The notes beneath the pieces are model-generated. The model saw only the letters and a program-made list of their open reading frames with translations. It ran no database searches and was not told the DNA's origin. A program made the translations under genes and the position numbers. A DNA stretch of 64,000 bases from NCBI RefSeq assembly GCF_012641335.1, contig NZ_JABAID010000007.1, positions 124,001 through 188,000 of the forward strand. Direction: 5' to 3'. Below are positions 9,471-17,871 of this stretch, one piece after another (within the stretch, counting starts at the first letter, position 1; the number at the start of each line of letters is the position of its first letter). The DNA is from Novosphingobium sp. ERN07. Its GTDB lineage: Bacteria > Pseudomonadota > Alphaproteobacteria > Sphingomonadales > Sphingomonadaceae.

Positions 9471-10118
9471 TCAGAACATCGACTCAGGGATGATGATCAC
9501 GTCGCCCGGCATCAGCAGGACGTTGGCCTTGGTATCGCCCTTGCGGAGCAGATCACCGATGCGCACCGCATATTCCTTCTGCGCGCCCGATTGCTTGTCG
9601 AACCGCACCAGCCGCGCCTTGTTGGCGGCGGCATATTCGGACAGGCCGCCGACCGCGATCATCGCATCAAGCAGGGTCATGTTGGCACGGAACGGGATCG
9701 ATGCAGGCTTTTCGGTCGCCCCCACGATGCGCACCTGCTGGCTGAACGTGCCCGCGAACTTGTTGACGATAACCGATACGATCGGTTCCTGAATGTACTG
9801 CGAAAGCTGGAGCTTGATATCTTCGGACAGCATCGAAGGCGTCTTGCCCACGGCGGGCATGTCGGTGATCAGCGGCGTGGTGATGCGCCCGTCGGGCCGC
9901 ACCTGCACTTGCGCGCCAAGTTCGGGATTGCGCCATACGAACACGGTCAGTTCGTCCAGCGGCCCGATCACGTATTCCTCGCCGGGCCCTTCCTGCAGTG
10001 CCACGAACGAAGCCGGCGGCAATTGTGCCCCGCCGCCCACGCCGCCGCATCCTGTCAGGGCAAGGCTGAGCATTGCCGTTCCGGCCAGCATCCGGGTTAC
10101 GCGGGTATTCAGCGGCAT
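9471..10118 (-). CDS. Polysaccharide export lipoprotein (Wza/PEP-CTERM export type)
   Basis: A 215-residue lipoprotein: signal peptide, then lipobox LSLALTGC with the lipidated Cys at about 24. The poly-export (PES) domain follows (YVIGPLDELTVFVWRNPELG), then SLBB-type segments (IRIVGATEKPASIPF-like, about 120-185). It is the first gene of the nine-gene minus-strand exopolysaccharide operon that ends in xrtA. The promoter must lie in the 225-base interval 10119-10343; AAGGAAAGACA just upstream of the ATG contains the ribosome binding site. It probably forms the outer-membrane secretion channel. Confidence 0.92.
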   Translation of the reverse strand: MPLNTRVTRMLAGTAMLSLALTGCGGVGGGAQLPPASFVALQEGPGEEYVIGPLDELTVFVWRNPELGAQVQVRPDGRITTPLITDMPAVGKTPSMLSEDIKLQLSQYIQEPIVSVIVNKFAGTFSQQVRIVGATEKPASIPFRANMTLLDAMIAVGGLSEYAAANKARLVRFDKQSGAQKEYAVRIGDLLRKGDTKANVLLMPGDVIIIPESMF

Positions 10119-10307
10119 TGTCTTTCCTTCTTGCTGCGGCTTTCCCTACCCTCGGCATCAAGGCGCAAAGATTGCAGGGACCGCAATTCACGCTCGGCTA
10201 TCGCCAAAAAGGGTGAAGATTGCGTTAGCCTTGATTGCTGCAAGAGGTGACGCCAAGGCGGCTTTCGCCCATGTCCCGAAGCGGGACTGGCGCAGATGCA
10301 ATGGTTA

Positions 10308-10330
10308 ACAGCGGGAACCTATCCCGCTGT
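10308..10330 (-). terminator. Hairpin downstream of the PLP decarboxylase gene
   Basis: A perfect 9-bp inverted repeat (arms 10308-10316 and 10322-10330, loop of five) begins 14 bases after the decarboxylase stop on the minus strand. There is no strong T-run after it, so it may be an RNA 3'-end stabiliser rather than a classic rho-independent terminator. A second small perfect hairpin lies at 10274-10288. The interval 10119-10343 also has to hold the promoter of the export operon. Confidence 0.45.
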
Positions 10331-10343
10331 CTCGCAAGGATTT

Positions 10344-11570
10344 TCAAATGAGCACTTCGCCCGCCGGGCCTTGGCCCAGAAACATCGCCGGGCTAGCGCT
10401 GGCTCCGTAAGCGCCCGCGCAGAAAATTGCGACAAGATCGCCGACGTCAGCCCTCGGAAATCCGCCCTTGTCGGCCAACCGATCAAGCGGGGTGCACAGG
10501 CAGCCCACAATGCTGGCCTCTTCCTCCACCTCTGCAGCAAACCGCGTTGCGATGGCGCTGGGATAGTTGCGGCGCACCACCGTTCCGAAATTCCCAGAAG
10601 CGGCAAGCTGGTGATGCAGCCCGCCATCAGTGACCAGGTAGACATCACCGTGGCTGACCTTCCGGTCCACCACCGAGGCCAGATAAACCCCTGATTCGCC
10701 AACAAGATAGCGGCCAAGCTCGATACAGAACGCGGTATCGCGCAGCACATCGGGCAAATCGGCAAAGCGTTCGGCCAGCGCTGCCCCGATTGCGGCAATG
10801 TCCACCGGCTCATCGCCTGGGAAATAGGGAATGCCAAAACCGCCGCCCAGATTGCATTTGGGCAGGGCCGCGCCGATCTCGCCCGCAAGCCGCGCGGCCA
10901 GTGCCACCGTCTGCCGCTGCGTTTCGATGATTGCATCGGCGGAAAGCGCCTGACTACCGGCGAAGATATGAAATCCGCGCCAGTCGGCACCGGCCTCGAT
11001 CAATCGGCGACCCAACGCCGGCACACGCTCTTCATCCACGCCAAACGGCTTGGCCCCGCCGCCCATCTTCATGCCCGATCCTTTCAGATCGAACTCCGGG
11101 TTCACGCGGATGGCCAGCTTTGGCGTCACACCCAACCGGTCGGCAATCGCCAGCGCGCGACTTGCCTCGCCTTCAGATTCGAGATTGAGCGTCACACCCG
11201 CCGCAATCGCCGATGCCAGTTCGGCATCGCGCTTGCCCGGCCCGGCAAAGCTTACCCGCGCTGGATCGATGCCAGCATCCTGCACCACCGCCAGTTCGCC
11301 GCCAGAGGCAATATCGAACCCATCCACCAGATTCAGCATGTGCTGCAACAAGGGTGAGTAAGGATTTGCCTTTACAGCATAATGTATCGCCAACCTCTCC
11401 GGCATTGCAGCCCGCAATGCGGCCACGCGCGCGGTCAACATATCGCGGGAATAGACGAACAGCGGCGTGCCGCCTGCATCCGCCACCAGATCGGTCGCCT
11501 TGCGCCCGGCAATGGCCAGCACGCCGTCGATAGCGGCAAATCCGGCGGGAATGGGGCCAAGCGGTTTCAT
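10344..11570 (-). CDS. PLP-dependent decarboxylase, exosortase A system-associated
   Basis: A 408-residue fold-type III enzyme related to diaminopimelate/ornithine decarboxylases (the TIGR03099-type group). IHYAVKANPYSPLL carries the PLP-binding Lys (about 59-62), followed by SFAGPGKRDAEL, GFHIFAGSQ and the phosphate-binding GGGFGIPYF. The C-terminal active-site region is present (CIELGRYLVGESG), with VGCLCTPLDRLADKG containing the catalytic Cys region. The ATG at 11570 overlaps the stop of the acyl ligase as ATGA. The pair plus the acyl carrier protein encoded nearby probably makes and attaches a decarboxylated amino acid or polyamine group to the exopolysaccharide or a carrier. The substrate is unknown. 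Confidence 0.9.
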   Translation of the reverse strand: MKPLGPIPAGFAAIDGVLAIAGRKATDLVADAGGTPLFVYSRDMLTARVAALRAAMPERLAIHYAVKANPYSPLLQHMLNLVDGFDIASGGELAVVQDAGIDPARVSFAGPGKRDAELASAIAAGVTLNLESEGEASRALAIADRLGVTPKLAIRVNPEFDLKGSGMKMGGGAKPFGVDEERVPALGRRLIEAGADWRGFHIFAGSQALSADAIIETQRQTVALAARLAGEIGAALPKCNLGGGFGIPYFPGDEPVDIAAIGAALAERFADLPDVLRDTAFCIELGRYLVGESGVYLASVVDRKVSHGDVYLVTDGGLHHQLAASGNFGTVVRRNYPSAIATRFAAEVEEEASIVGCLCTPLDRLADKGGFPRADVGDLVAIFCAGAYGASASPAMFLGQGPAGEVLI

Positions 11571-13138
11571 GCCTTCGCTCCCTCTGCCAGTTCGGCGGAC
11601 AGCGCAACCCGATCCAGCTTGCCGTTGGCGCTGGTCGGCATGGCATCGCGCCAATGGACGTGGCGCGGCACCATGAAATTGGGCAAGGCGCGCGTAAGTG
11701 CCGGAATCAGATCGTCCCGCGCGGCATCGGGAACGGCGCGCGCTACCAGGTGAATCGCCTGCCCAAGTTGCGGATCAGGCAAGCCCAGCGCCACCGCCTC
11801 GGCCACGATGCCCGTTGCCACAGCCGCTTCTTCCACTTCCTGCGGGCTGACGCGGTTGCCGCTTGTCTTGATCATCGCATCGCGCCGCCCGACGAAATGC
11901 AGCAATCCCGCCGCATCGCGCTTTACCCGGTCGCCCGACCAGACCGCCATACCGCCCAGCTTGGAAAACGCTGGGGCGGGCTTGAAGCGTTCAGCCGTCC
12001 GCTCGGCATCCTGCCAGTATCCTTGTGCCACCAGCGGGCCGGTGTGAACGAGTTCACCTTCCTCCTCTGCCGCAGCTTCATGCCCCAAGTCGTCGACAAC
12101 AAGCACTTCTGCAAAGGGAATAGCCCTGCCCATCGAAGTGGGATGTTCGTCCACCAGCGCAGGGTCGAGGTAAGTCGAACGGAACGCCTCGGTCAGGCCA
12201 TACATCGGATAGAGATCGGCCTGCGGAAACTTGGCGCGCAGCGCACGGACCAGCGAAAGGCTAAGCGCTCCGCCGCTATTGGTCATACGCTTCAGGCTTG
12301 CCGCAGCGCCTTCCGGCCAATCGAGTTCCACCAGTTGCAGCCACAGCGGCGGCACGGCGGCAATCGTGGTAACGCCATGTTTCGCCACCGCTTTCACCAC
12401 ATCGCGCGGCGTCAGGTAATCAAGCGGCACCACGCTGCCGCCCGCAAACCATGTGGAAAGCAACTGGTTCTGCCCATAATCAAAGGCCAGCGGCAGCACC
12501 GCCAGAACCCGGTCTGCTGGCGCAATTTTCAGATAATGCGCAACGCTGACAGCACCAAGCCAAAGGTTGGCTTGGCTAAGCATTACGCCCTTGGGCCGCC
12601 CGGTCGATCCGCTGGTGTAAAGGATCGCGGCAAGGCTATCGGGCGCTGCATCGGATGGCGGCAGTTCCGCACCTTGCGCCGCCACTTCGGCCCAGACCGT
12701 CGATTCCTCAAACACCGCACAAGCTGCATCGGCAGGCTCCAGCGTATCGAGCCGTGCCTTGTTGGCCATGAGCAGGACAGCGCCTGAATCGCCAAGGATA
12801 TGCGCCACTTGCGCGCGCTTCAGCAGCGGGTTTATCGGCACATGCACCAGCCCTGCGCGCACCGCCGCCAAGGGCACCAGGCAGGCAAGTTCGGTCTTCG
12901 GCAGCCATGTCGCCACCCGCGCGCCCGGTTCATCCACGCGCGCTTTCAGCCACTTTGCCAGCGCGCCTACACGCGCGTTTAACTCTTCATGGCTAAGAGT
13001 GCGGTCGCGCAGCACCAGCGCGGGCGCATCACGCTGTCCGCGCAGCGCAAGGTGATCGAGCGGGAAAACAGTAGGATCGGGGCTTTCGGGCACGCGGTTC
13101 TCAATCAGGAAACGTCTGTCGTTTTGAAGGTCTATCAC
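11567..13138 (-). CDS. Acyl-CoA ligase (AMP-forming), exosortase A-associated
   Basis: ANL-superfamily adenylating enzyme of about 523 residues. Motifs are the P-loop-like AILYTSGSTGRPKGVML, the YGLTEAFRSTYL A5 region, the hinge GDRVKRDAAGLLHFVGRRD, and the C-terminal PTSANGKLDR with its catalytic Lys. It should activate a carboxylate for transfer to CoA or to the acyl carrier protein encoded at 14.2 kb. I used the GTG at 13138; another GTG at 13093 has a slightly better upstream GAGAA and would shorten it by 15 residues. With the longer start, the gene touches the divergent acyltransferase. Confidence 0.9.
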   Translation of the reverse strand: MIDLQNDRRFLIENRVPESPDPTVFPLDHLALRGQRDAPALVLRDRTLSHEELNARVGALAKWLKARVDEPGARVATWLPKTELACLVPLAAVRAGLVHVPINPLLKRAQVAHILGDSGAVLLMANKARLDTLEPADAACAVFEESTVWAEVAAQGAELPPSDAAPDSLAAILYTSGSTGRPKGVMLSQANLWLGAVSVAHYLKIAPADRVLAVLPLAFDYGQNQLLSTWFAGGSVVPLDYLTPRDVVKAVAKHGVTTIAAVPPLWLQLVELDWPEGAAASLKRMTNSGGALSLSLVRALRAKFPQADLYPMYGLTEAFRSTYLDPALVDEHPTSMGRAIPFAEVLVVDDLGHEAAAEEEGELVHTGPLVAQGYWQDAERTAERFKPAPAFSKLGGMAVWSGDRVKRDAAGLLHFVGRRDAMIKTSGNRVSPQEVEEAAVATGIVAEAVALGLPDPQLGQAIHLVARAVPDAARDDLIPALTRALPNFMVPRHVHWRDAMPTSANGKLDRVALSAELAEGAKA

Positions 13139-14116
13139 GCCAGTCTTAAAGAAGCGCAAGCGGACGCAGGCGTTCTTGCCGTTCAGGGAGCCTCGCCGTT
13201 CGAGCGATTGGACTGGCTCGCCCTGCTGGCCGAGATGTGCCTTGATCCCGCAAAAGCGCGATTGAGCGTGGCCACCGATGGTACGCGCCTTGCTGCGCTG
13301 CCGTGGAAGGAGGCGCATGGCGGGGCCGAAGCGCTGGCCAATTGGTACAATTTTTTCGTTTCTCCGCTAGGGGATACGACACTACTTTCAGAAATCGCGC
13401 AAAGTCTGCCTGCTAGCCGGGCATCATTCGCGCCGATGCCTGAAGCTGATGCATTGGCCTTGGCTGCGGGTTTGCGGACAGCAGGTTGGGCGGCAATTTC
13501 AGAGCCTTGCGATTCAAACCACATCCTTCCTATCAAAGGCCGCAGCTTTGCCGAATACTGGGCCGCGCGCCCCGGCGCTTTGCGAGAAACGGTGCGGCGC
13601 AAGGGGCGCAAGGGCGATGTGGCACTGCGCGTCGTCACGGAATTTTCGCCCGAAGACTGGGACGCGTACGAGGCGGTTTACAAATTGAGTTGGAAGCCCG
13701 GCGAAGGATCTCCGGATTTCTTGCGCCGCTGGGCGGAGATGGATGGCGCGGGCGGGCGCTTGCGATTGGGCATTGCCGAAATTGGCGGACAGCCGGTGGC
13801 CGCACAATTCTGGACCGTTGAAGGCGGCACCGCCTTCATTCACAAGCTGGCGCATGACGAAAGCTTTAGGAAACAATCGCCGGGGACGTTGCTCAGCGCG
13901 GCGATGTTTGAGCATGTCATTGATCGCGATGGCGTTTCGCTCGTCGATTTCGGCACGGGTGACGATCCCTACAAGCGTGACTGGATGGAAGATGTGCGCA
14001 CCCGTTGGCGCGTGCGGGCTTGGCGAAAAAGCGCTGTGCACCACTGGCCACAGATGATCCGCGCTCTGGCACGGCACAAACTGCGGCCCCTTGTTTCCCC
14101 GAACCGCGATGGTTAA
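13124..14116 (+). CDS. GNAT/FemAB-like (CelD-type) acyltransferase of the XrtA locus
   Basis: Probable N-acyltransferase of about 330 residues. The conserved part begins near VQGASPFERLDWLALL and includes GRSFAEYWAARPGALR, a GNAT-like core (VYKLSWKPGEGSPDFL, then RLRLGIAEIGGQPVAAQFW) and the C-terminal DFGTGDDPYKRDWM motif typical of the CelD/BcsL acetyltransferase group. The open frame extends to an ATG at 12989, but that stretch lies antisense inside the ligase. I favour the TTG at 13124 with AGGA upstream; the start is uncertain. It is the first gene of a rightward operon with an acyl carrier protein and two hydrolases. Confidence 0.78.
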   Translation: MKVYHASLKEAQADAGVLAVQGASPFERLDWLALLAEMCLDPAKARLSVATDGTRLAALPWKEAHGGAEALANWYNFFVSPLGDTTLLSEIAQSLPASRASFAPMPEADALALAAGLRTAGWAAISEPCDSNHILPIKGRSFAEYWAARPGALRETVRRKGRKGDVALRVVTEFSPEDWDAYEAVYKLSWKPGEGSPDFLRRWAEMDGAGGRLRLGIAEIGGQPVAAQFWTVEGGTAFIHKLAHDESFRKQSPGTLLSAAMFEHVIDRDGVSLVDFGTGDDPYKRDWMEDVRTRWRVRAWRKSAVHHWPQMIRALARHKLRPLVSPNRDG

Positions 14117-14130
14117 GGGCCAAATCCTGA

Positions 14131-14180
14131 ACGACACCTAGATGCACCTAGCTGCACCTACCTGCACTTGAACGGCACCG
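14131..14180 (+). repeat. Degenerate 10-bp tandem repeat ahead of the acyl carrier protein gene
   Basis: Five consecutive 10-base units in the 71-base gap before the carrier-protein gene share a GCACCTA-like core: ACGACACCTA, GATGCACCTA, GCTGCACCTA, CCTGCACTTG, AACGGCACCG. The three central units are the best matches. The period is close to one helical turn. It may be a regulator-binding array, an mRNA leader feature, or a slippage product. Confidence 0.6.
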
Positions 14181-14187
14181 GGACACG

Positions 14188-14451
14188 ATGAGCGACACCG
14201 ATAGCACCCTCCGCGCGATCCTTCAGGACGTGCTTGGACTTTCCGCCGAACGTGTTACCGCGTTCAATGCTTCGACGGGTCTTTTTGGCGATCTGCCTGA
14301 ACTGGATTCAATGGCCGTCGCCGGTCTTCTGACCGAGATCGAGGACCGCCTCGACATCGTGATCGAGGATGATGAAGTGGACGGCGAACTGCTGGAAACC
14401 TACGGCAATCTCCTGTCGTTTCTGGAAGCCAAAGTAGCCGAGAAGGCCTGA
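14188..14451 (+). CDS. Acyl carrier protein of the exosortase A locus
   Basis: An 87-residue phosphopantetheine-attachment protein. PELDSMAVAGLLTEIEDRL holds the expected attachment Ser41 (DSM instead of the common DSL). The acidic four-helix pattern and length fit the family. It lies between the acyltransferase and hydrolase genes, with three bases to the next start codon. It probably carries the product activated by the AMP-forming ligase (11.6-13.1 kb) to the acyltransferase. A holo-ACP synthase acting on it is not in the window. Confidence 0.92.
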   Translation: MSDTDSTLRAILQDVLGLSAERVTAFNASTGLFGDLPELDSMAVAGLLTEIEDRLDIVIEDDEVDGELLETYGNLLSFLEAKVAEKA

Positions 14452-14454
14452 GGC

Positions 14455-15126
14455 GTGATCGCCCGCTGGCCCTGCCCCGGCCCGCACGGGCAGAGCGAGG
14501 AATACGCCTTCGCTTTTGATCGCGGCCGGATGGTGCGGCTGCTGATCGTTCCGCCGCTGTTCGACGAAGCCAACCGGATGCGGCGGATGCTGGTGGATGC
14601 GATGCGTCTGCTCGATGAAGCGGGCGTGGATTGCTTTCTGCCGGACTTGCCCGGCTGCAATGAGAGTTTGCAGGAGTTTCCGGCGCAAAGCCTGCACGGC
14701 TGGCGGCGCGCGATGGCGCAGGCGGCGCGGCACTTTGGCGCGAGCGATGTTCTGGCGGTGCGCGGCGGTGCGCTGGTGTTTCCGAACACGCTGCCGGGGC
14801 TGATGCTGGAACCGGCCAAGGGCGCTTCGATCCTGCGCCAGATGCTACGCGCGCGTGTGATTTCCGCTCGTGAGGCTGGGCGGCAGGAAGACAGTTCAGC
14901 GTTGCTAGAAATCGGGCGAAGCGAGGGGCTGGAACTGGCAGGCTGGCGCTGCGGCGCTTCGCTGATCGCCGGGCTGGAAACTGCGACCGCGCAGATCGAA
15001 GGGCAGCGCATCTTAGGCCAGAGCGAACTGGGCGGCGGCGGGCTGTGGTTGCGGGCGGAGCCTGCGGCAGCGCCCGATCAGTCGGCCGCGCTGGCGCAAA
15101 TCGTGCTGGCGGAGATTGCGACGTGA
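14455..15126 (+). CDS. Exosortase A system-associated hydrolase, type 2
   Basis: A 223-residue alpha/beta-hydrolase-like protein of the type-2 family found with exosortase A. It starts at GTG 14455, three bases after the carrier-protein stop. Strand and helix pattern include RLLIVPPLFDEANRMRRML (about 25-43) and CFLPDLPGCNESLQ, with a possible thioesterase role. The classical nucleophile elbow is weak (SDVLAVRGGALVFP), so catalytic activity is uncertain. Its stop overlaps the next gene as GTGA. It may release or edit acyl groups on the carrier protein. Confidence 0.85.
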   Translation: MIARWPCPGPHGQSEEYAFAFDRGRMVRLLIVPPLFDEANRMRRMLVDAMRLLDEAGVDCFLPDLPGCNESLQEFPAQSLHGWRRAMAQAARHFGASDVLAVRGGALVFPNTLPGLMLEPAKGASILRQMLRARVISAREAGRQEDSSALLEIGRSEGLELAGWRCGASLIAGLETATAQIEGQRILGQSELGGGGLWLRAEPAAAPDQSAALAQIVLAEIAT

Positions 15127-15923
15127 CCCGCCGCCATGTGACATTTGCCTGTGAGGGCGCGAAACTGTTCGGCACGCTCGATATCGGGCTGGCGAGTGGA
15201 TCGACGGGCCTCCTGATCGTATCGGGCGGCAACGAATTGCGCGCCGGTGCATGGGGTGGGCAAGCTCAAATGGCCGCGCGGCTGGCGCGTGAGGGGTTTC
15301 CGGTATTCCGTTACGACCGGCGGGGGGTTGGCGATAGTGGCAATGCCGTCGATGGCGAAAATCCTACGTTCCGCCATTCCGCGCCCGATATCGCTGCCGC
15401 GATAGGCGCATTTCGCTCTGCCGCGCCCCATGTTTCGCAGGTTGTGGCTTTTGGCAATTGCGATGCAGCGGCAGCACTGATGCTGTTTGCGCACGATTTA
15501 CCGCTGGCCGGACTGGCACTGGCCAATCCGTGGACCATTGATGGCGAAGAAGCGCCTCAAGCGATGCCAGCCGCAGCGATCCGCAGCCGTTATCTGGCGA
15601 AGCTGACCAATCCGCGCGAAATCTGGCGTTTGCTGACAGGCGGGGTCAATCTGGGCAAGCTGTTCAAAGGGTTGCGCAGCGCGGCCAGTTCTGCCCCTGC
15701 ACCTTCCGGGCTGGTGGACGAAATGAAGGCTGGGCTGGCCGCGTTTAACGGGCCAGTTTCTATCCTGCTGGCAAGCGGTGATCGCACAGCGCAGATGTTT
15801 ACCGAGGTTTGGGATGCGGCGGACACGCGAGTCCAGCGGATCGACAGCGGATCGCACAGCTTTTCAGACGACGCCGCGCGCGAATGGCTGCACGCGCGGT
15901 TGATGGAAGCGCTTCACCAGTAG
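15123..15923 (+). CDS. Exosortase A system-associated hydrolase, type 1
   Basis: A 266-residue alpha/beta-hydrolase. It begins at GTG 15123, overlapping the previous stop by four bases. LIVSGGNELRAGAW and FPVFRYDRRGVGDS are conserved early motifs. The nucleophile elbow reads VAFGNCDAAAAL, giving Cys in the nucleophile position as is usual in this family. SGSHSFSD near the C-terminus supplies the catalytic His region. It is the last gene of the rightward XrtA operon. It is likely a thioesterase or acyltransferase partner of the carrier protein. Confidence 0.88.
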   Translation: MTRRHVTFACEGAKLFGTLDIGLASGSTGLLIVSGGNELRAGAWGGQAQMAARLAREGFPVFRYDRRGVGDSGNAVDGENPTFRHSAPDIAAAIGAFRSAAPHVSQVVAFGNCDAAAALMLFAHDLPLAGLALANPWTIDGEEAPQAMPAAAIRSRYLAKLTNPREIWRLLTGGVNLGKLFKGLRSAASSAPAPSGLVDEMKAGLAAFNGPVSILLASGDRTAQMFTEVWDAADTRVQRIDSGSHSFSDDAAREWLHARLMEALHQ

Positions 15924-15944
15924 GTGAACAAGCCCTCCACCGCC

Positions 15945-15971
15945 CCCTCCCGCGAGCGGGAGGGGAGTTTT
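15945..15971. terminator. Palindromic terminator between convergent genes
   Basis: A G+C-rich inverted repeat (CCCCTCC / GGAGGGG with an internal CGCGAGC) is followed by AGTTTT. It lies between the convergent hydrolase-1 and trxB genes and could terminate both. Its wording resembles the elements at 43.63 kb and 57.5 kb, so it may be a copy of a dispersed palindromic repeat. Confidence 0.65.
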
Positions 15972-15975
15972 CAGT

Positions 15976-16944
15976 TTATGCCGGAACGGTTTGGCTGGCC
16001 TTGAAATCCAGTTCGGCAAGGAATCGTTCGGCGTCGAGCGCGGCCATGCAACCGGTGCCGGCGGCGGTCACGGCCTGACGGTAGGTGTGGTCCATCACGT
16101 CACCGCAGGCGAAAACGCCGGGTATCGCGGTCTTGGGCGTGCCGGGCTGGACGACGATATAGCCGCTTTCATCCAGTTCCAGCTTGCTCTTGAACAGTTC
16201 GGTGGCGGGCGCATGGCCGATGGCGACAAAGGCTCCGTCGGTGGCGACGATGGATTCCTCACCCGTCACCGTATCGACCAGCTTTACGCCGGTCAGGCCC
16301 TTGCCGCCCTCGCCCACGAAGCTGTCAACCTTCTGGTTCCACAGCACTTTCACGTTCGGGTGCGCGTGAAGGCGATCCTGCAGGATCTTTTCGGCACGCA
16401 GGGAATCGCGGCGGTGGATCAGCGTAACATCCGTGGAGTGGTTGGTGAGGTAAAGCGCTTCTTCCACAGCGGTGTTGCCGCCGCCGATGACCACGACCTT
16501 TTTGCCGCGATAGAAGAACCCGTCGCAGGTGGCGCAAGCCGAAACGCCCTTGCCCGAAAACTCCTGTTCGCCTTCGACGCCCAGCCACTTTGCCTGCGCA
16601 CCTGTGGCGATGACCAATACGTCGCCTTCGTAAATGTCGCCACTGTCACCCGTGGCGCGGAAAGGCGAGCCATCAAGGTTCACGTCGAGGATCGTGTCCC
16701 ACATCATGCGCGTGCCGACGTGTTCCGCTTGCGCCTGCATTTCCTGCATCAGCCACGGTCCCTGGATCACATCGCGAAAGCCGGGGTAGTTTTCGACATC
16801 GGTGGTGATCGTCAACTGCCCGCCAGGCTGAAGGCCCTGCACAACAATCGGCTGCATACCGGCGCGCGCGCCATAAATCGCGGCGGAAAGCCCAGCCGGG
16901 CCGGAGCCGATGATGAGCATACGGGTCTTGTGCGTCGTCGCCAT
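15976..16944 (-). CDS. trxB: Thioredoxin-disulfide reductase
   Basis: FAD/NADPH enzyme that reduces thioredoxin in the cytoplasm. At 322 residues it has standard bacterial length. The FAD-binding MLIIGSGPAGLSAAIYGARAG is at the N-terminus, and the redox-active pair is in CATCDGFFYRG (about 140-150). The NADPH-binding VVVIGGGNTAVEEALYLTN follows, and the C-terminal FAD motif GVFACGDVMDHTYRQA is present. AGGACATTTTC upstream gives a ribosome binding site. It appears to be transcribed alone. Confidence 0.95.
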   Translation of the reverse strand: MATTHKTRMLIIGSGPAGLSAAIYGARAGMQPIVVQGLQPGGQLTITTDVENYPGFRDVIQGPWLMQEMQAQAEHVGTRMMWDTILDVNLDGSPFRATGDSGDIYEGDVLVIATGAQAKWLGVEGEQEFSGKGVSACATCDGFFYRGKKVVVIGGGNTAVEEALYLTNHSTDVTLIHRRDSLRAEKILQDRLHAHPNVKVLWNQKVDSFVGEGGKGLTGVKLVDTVTGEESIVATDGAFVAIGHAPATELFKSKLELDESGYIVVQPGTPKTAIPGVFACGDVMDHTYRQAVTAAGTGCMAALDAERFLAELDFKASQTVPA

Positions 16945-17040
16945 GAAAATGTCCTCCGATGGCTGGCGAGATAAGGAGCGCCGGAGGCAAAAGCGAGTCT
17001 GCTCACCCTGCTTTTTCCGCAGGTTTGGGACAGATTTTCT

Positions 17041-17832
17041 TTAGCCCTCGATCAGATTGCGTTCGATCGCGGCGAGAACTGGTGGCGTTACGCCCAGCAC
17101 TTCAGCTGCGTAAGCCTCCACCGTGCCGTGGTGTTCACGGATCGTGGCGAAGGCAGTTTCGAGGAACGGTGCCTCCACCCCCATCAGCACGCGCACGGCA
17201 GCGTCATCCATCGCAACGCCAAAACCTTCGCGCACATGGCGCGCACCCGCTTCGATCCGGGCTTCGGCATTTCCGGCGGTGTTGGTGAGCAGGTAATCCG
17301 ACATGATATCGTCAGGATGAACGCCAAGCAGATGGTGGACCAGCGCGGCCGCCACACCGGTGCGATCCTTGCCTGCAAGGCAGTGCAGCAGGCTGGCATC
17401 CTGGCGTTCGGCCAGTGCTTTCATGTAAAGACGATAGGTGCCGACAAGGACCGGACGGAACGGCAGCGTCTGATAAAGGCTCTGCATCGCTGCCCGCGCA
17501 TCATCAACGGTTTTCACATTGCGCGCGGCCTCTTCATGCGCGGCGCGGCCTGCGGCGCTGGCCGTTTCGCCTGGATGAAACAGCACTTTGCCGGCAAAAT
17601 CTGGATGGCGCAGGCAGGGGTTAGCTCTGCGTTCGCTGTCTCCGCGCAGATCGACCACGGTGGCGATATTTAGATCGTGTACCAGATCGAGATCAGCCAC
17701 CGACGCTTCGCTGTGCTGGCCGGACCGCCAGAGCAGGCCGCTGCGGATACTCCCTGCGCGGGCCGCATAGCCGCCATAATCGCGAAAGTTATGAATGCCC
17801 GCCATGCCGAGCACGCGCGTGTCTGTCATCAT
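17041..17832 (-). CDS. Tyrosine-protein phosphatase (Y_phosphatase3 type)
   Basis: A 263-residue phosphatase of the MptpB/Y_phosphatase3 group. GIHNFRDYGGYAA and GLLWRSGQHSEAS are the N-terminal family signatures. The P-loop LLHCLAGKDRTGVAAAL supplies the catalytic Cys and Arg, and TVVDLRGDSERRANPC precedes it. No signal peptide is seen. It may counteract tyrosine phosphorylation or act on phosphoinositide-like or small substrates. A link to the XrtA tyrosine kinase is conceivable but only by proximity (about 9 kb). Confidence 0.88.
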   Translation of the reverse strand: MMTDTRVLGMAGIHNFRDYGGYAARAGSIRSGLLWRSGQHSEASVADLDLVHDLNIATVVDLRGDSERRANPCLRHPDFAGKVLFHPGETASAAGRAAHEEAARNVKTVDDARAAMQSLYQTLPFRPVLVGTYRLYMKALAERQDASLLHCLAGKDRTGVAAALVHHLLGVHPDDIMSDYLLTNTAGNAEARIEAGARHVREGFGVAMDDAAVRVLMGVEAPFLETAFATIREHHGTVEAYAAEVLGVTPPVLAAIERNLIEG

Positions 17833-17871
17833 GGAAGAGCCATGCGCGGCGCGGAGCGTCAGCGCAAGCGA

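Noticed and set aside
7727..9493. 588-residue open frame on the plus strand
   Set aside because: Antisense to the chain-length protein and tyrosine kinase genes; no motif.
10274..10288. Small perfect hairpin GTCCCG-AAG-CGGGAC as terminator or operator
   Set aside because: Very short, with no T-run and no second copy. Too little to call beyond noting it near the better hairpin at 10308-10330.
12989..13123. Upstream extension of the acyltransferase gene to an ATG
   Set aside because: It would place 45 extra codons antisense within the acyl ligase and adds no conserved sequence, although no other ATG exists in the frame.
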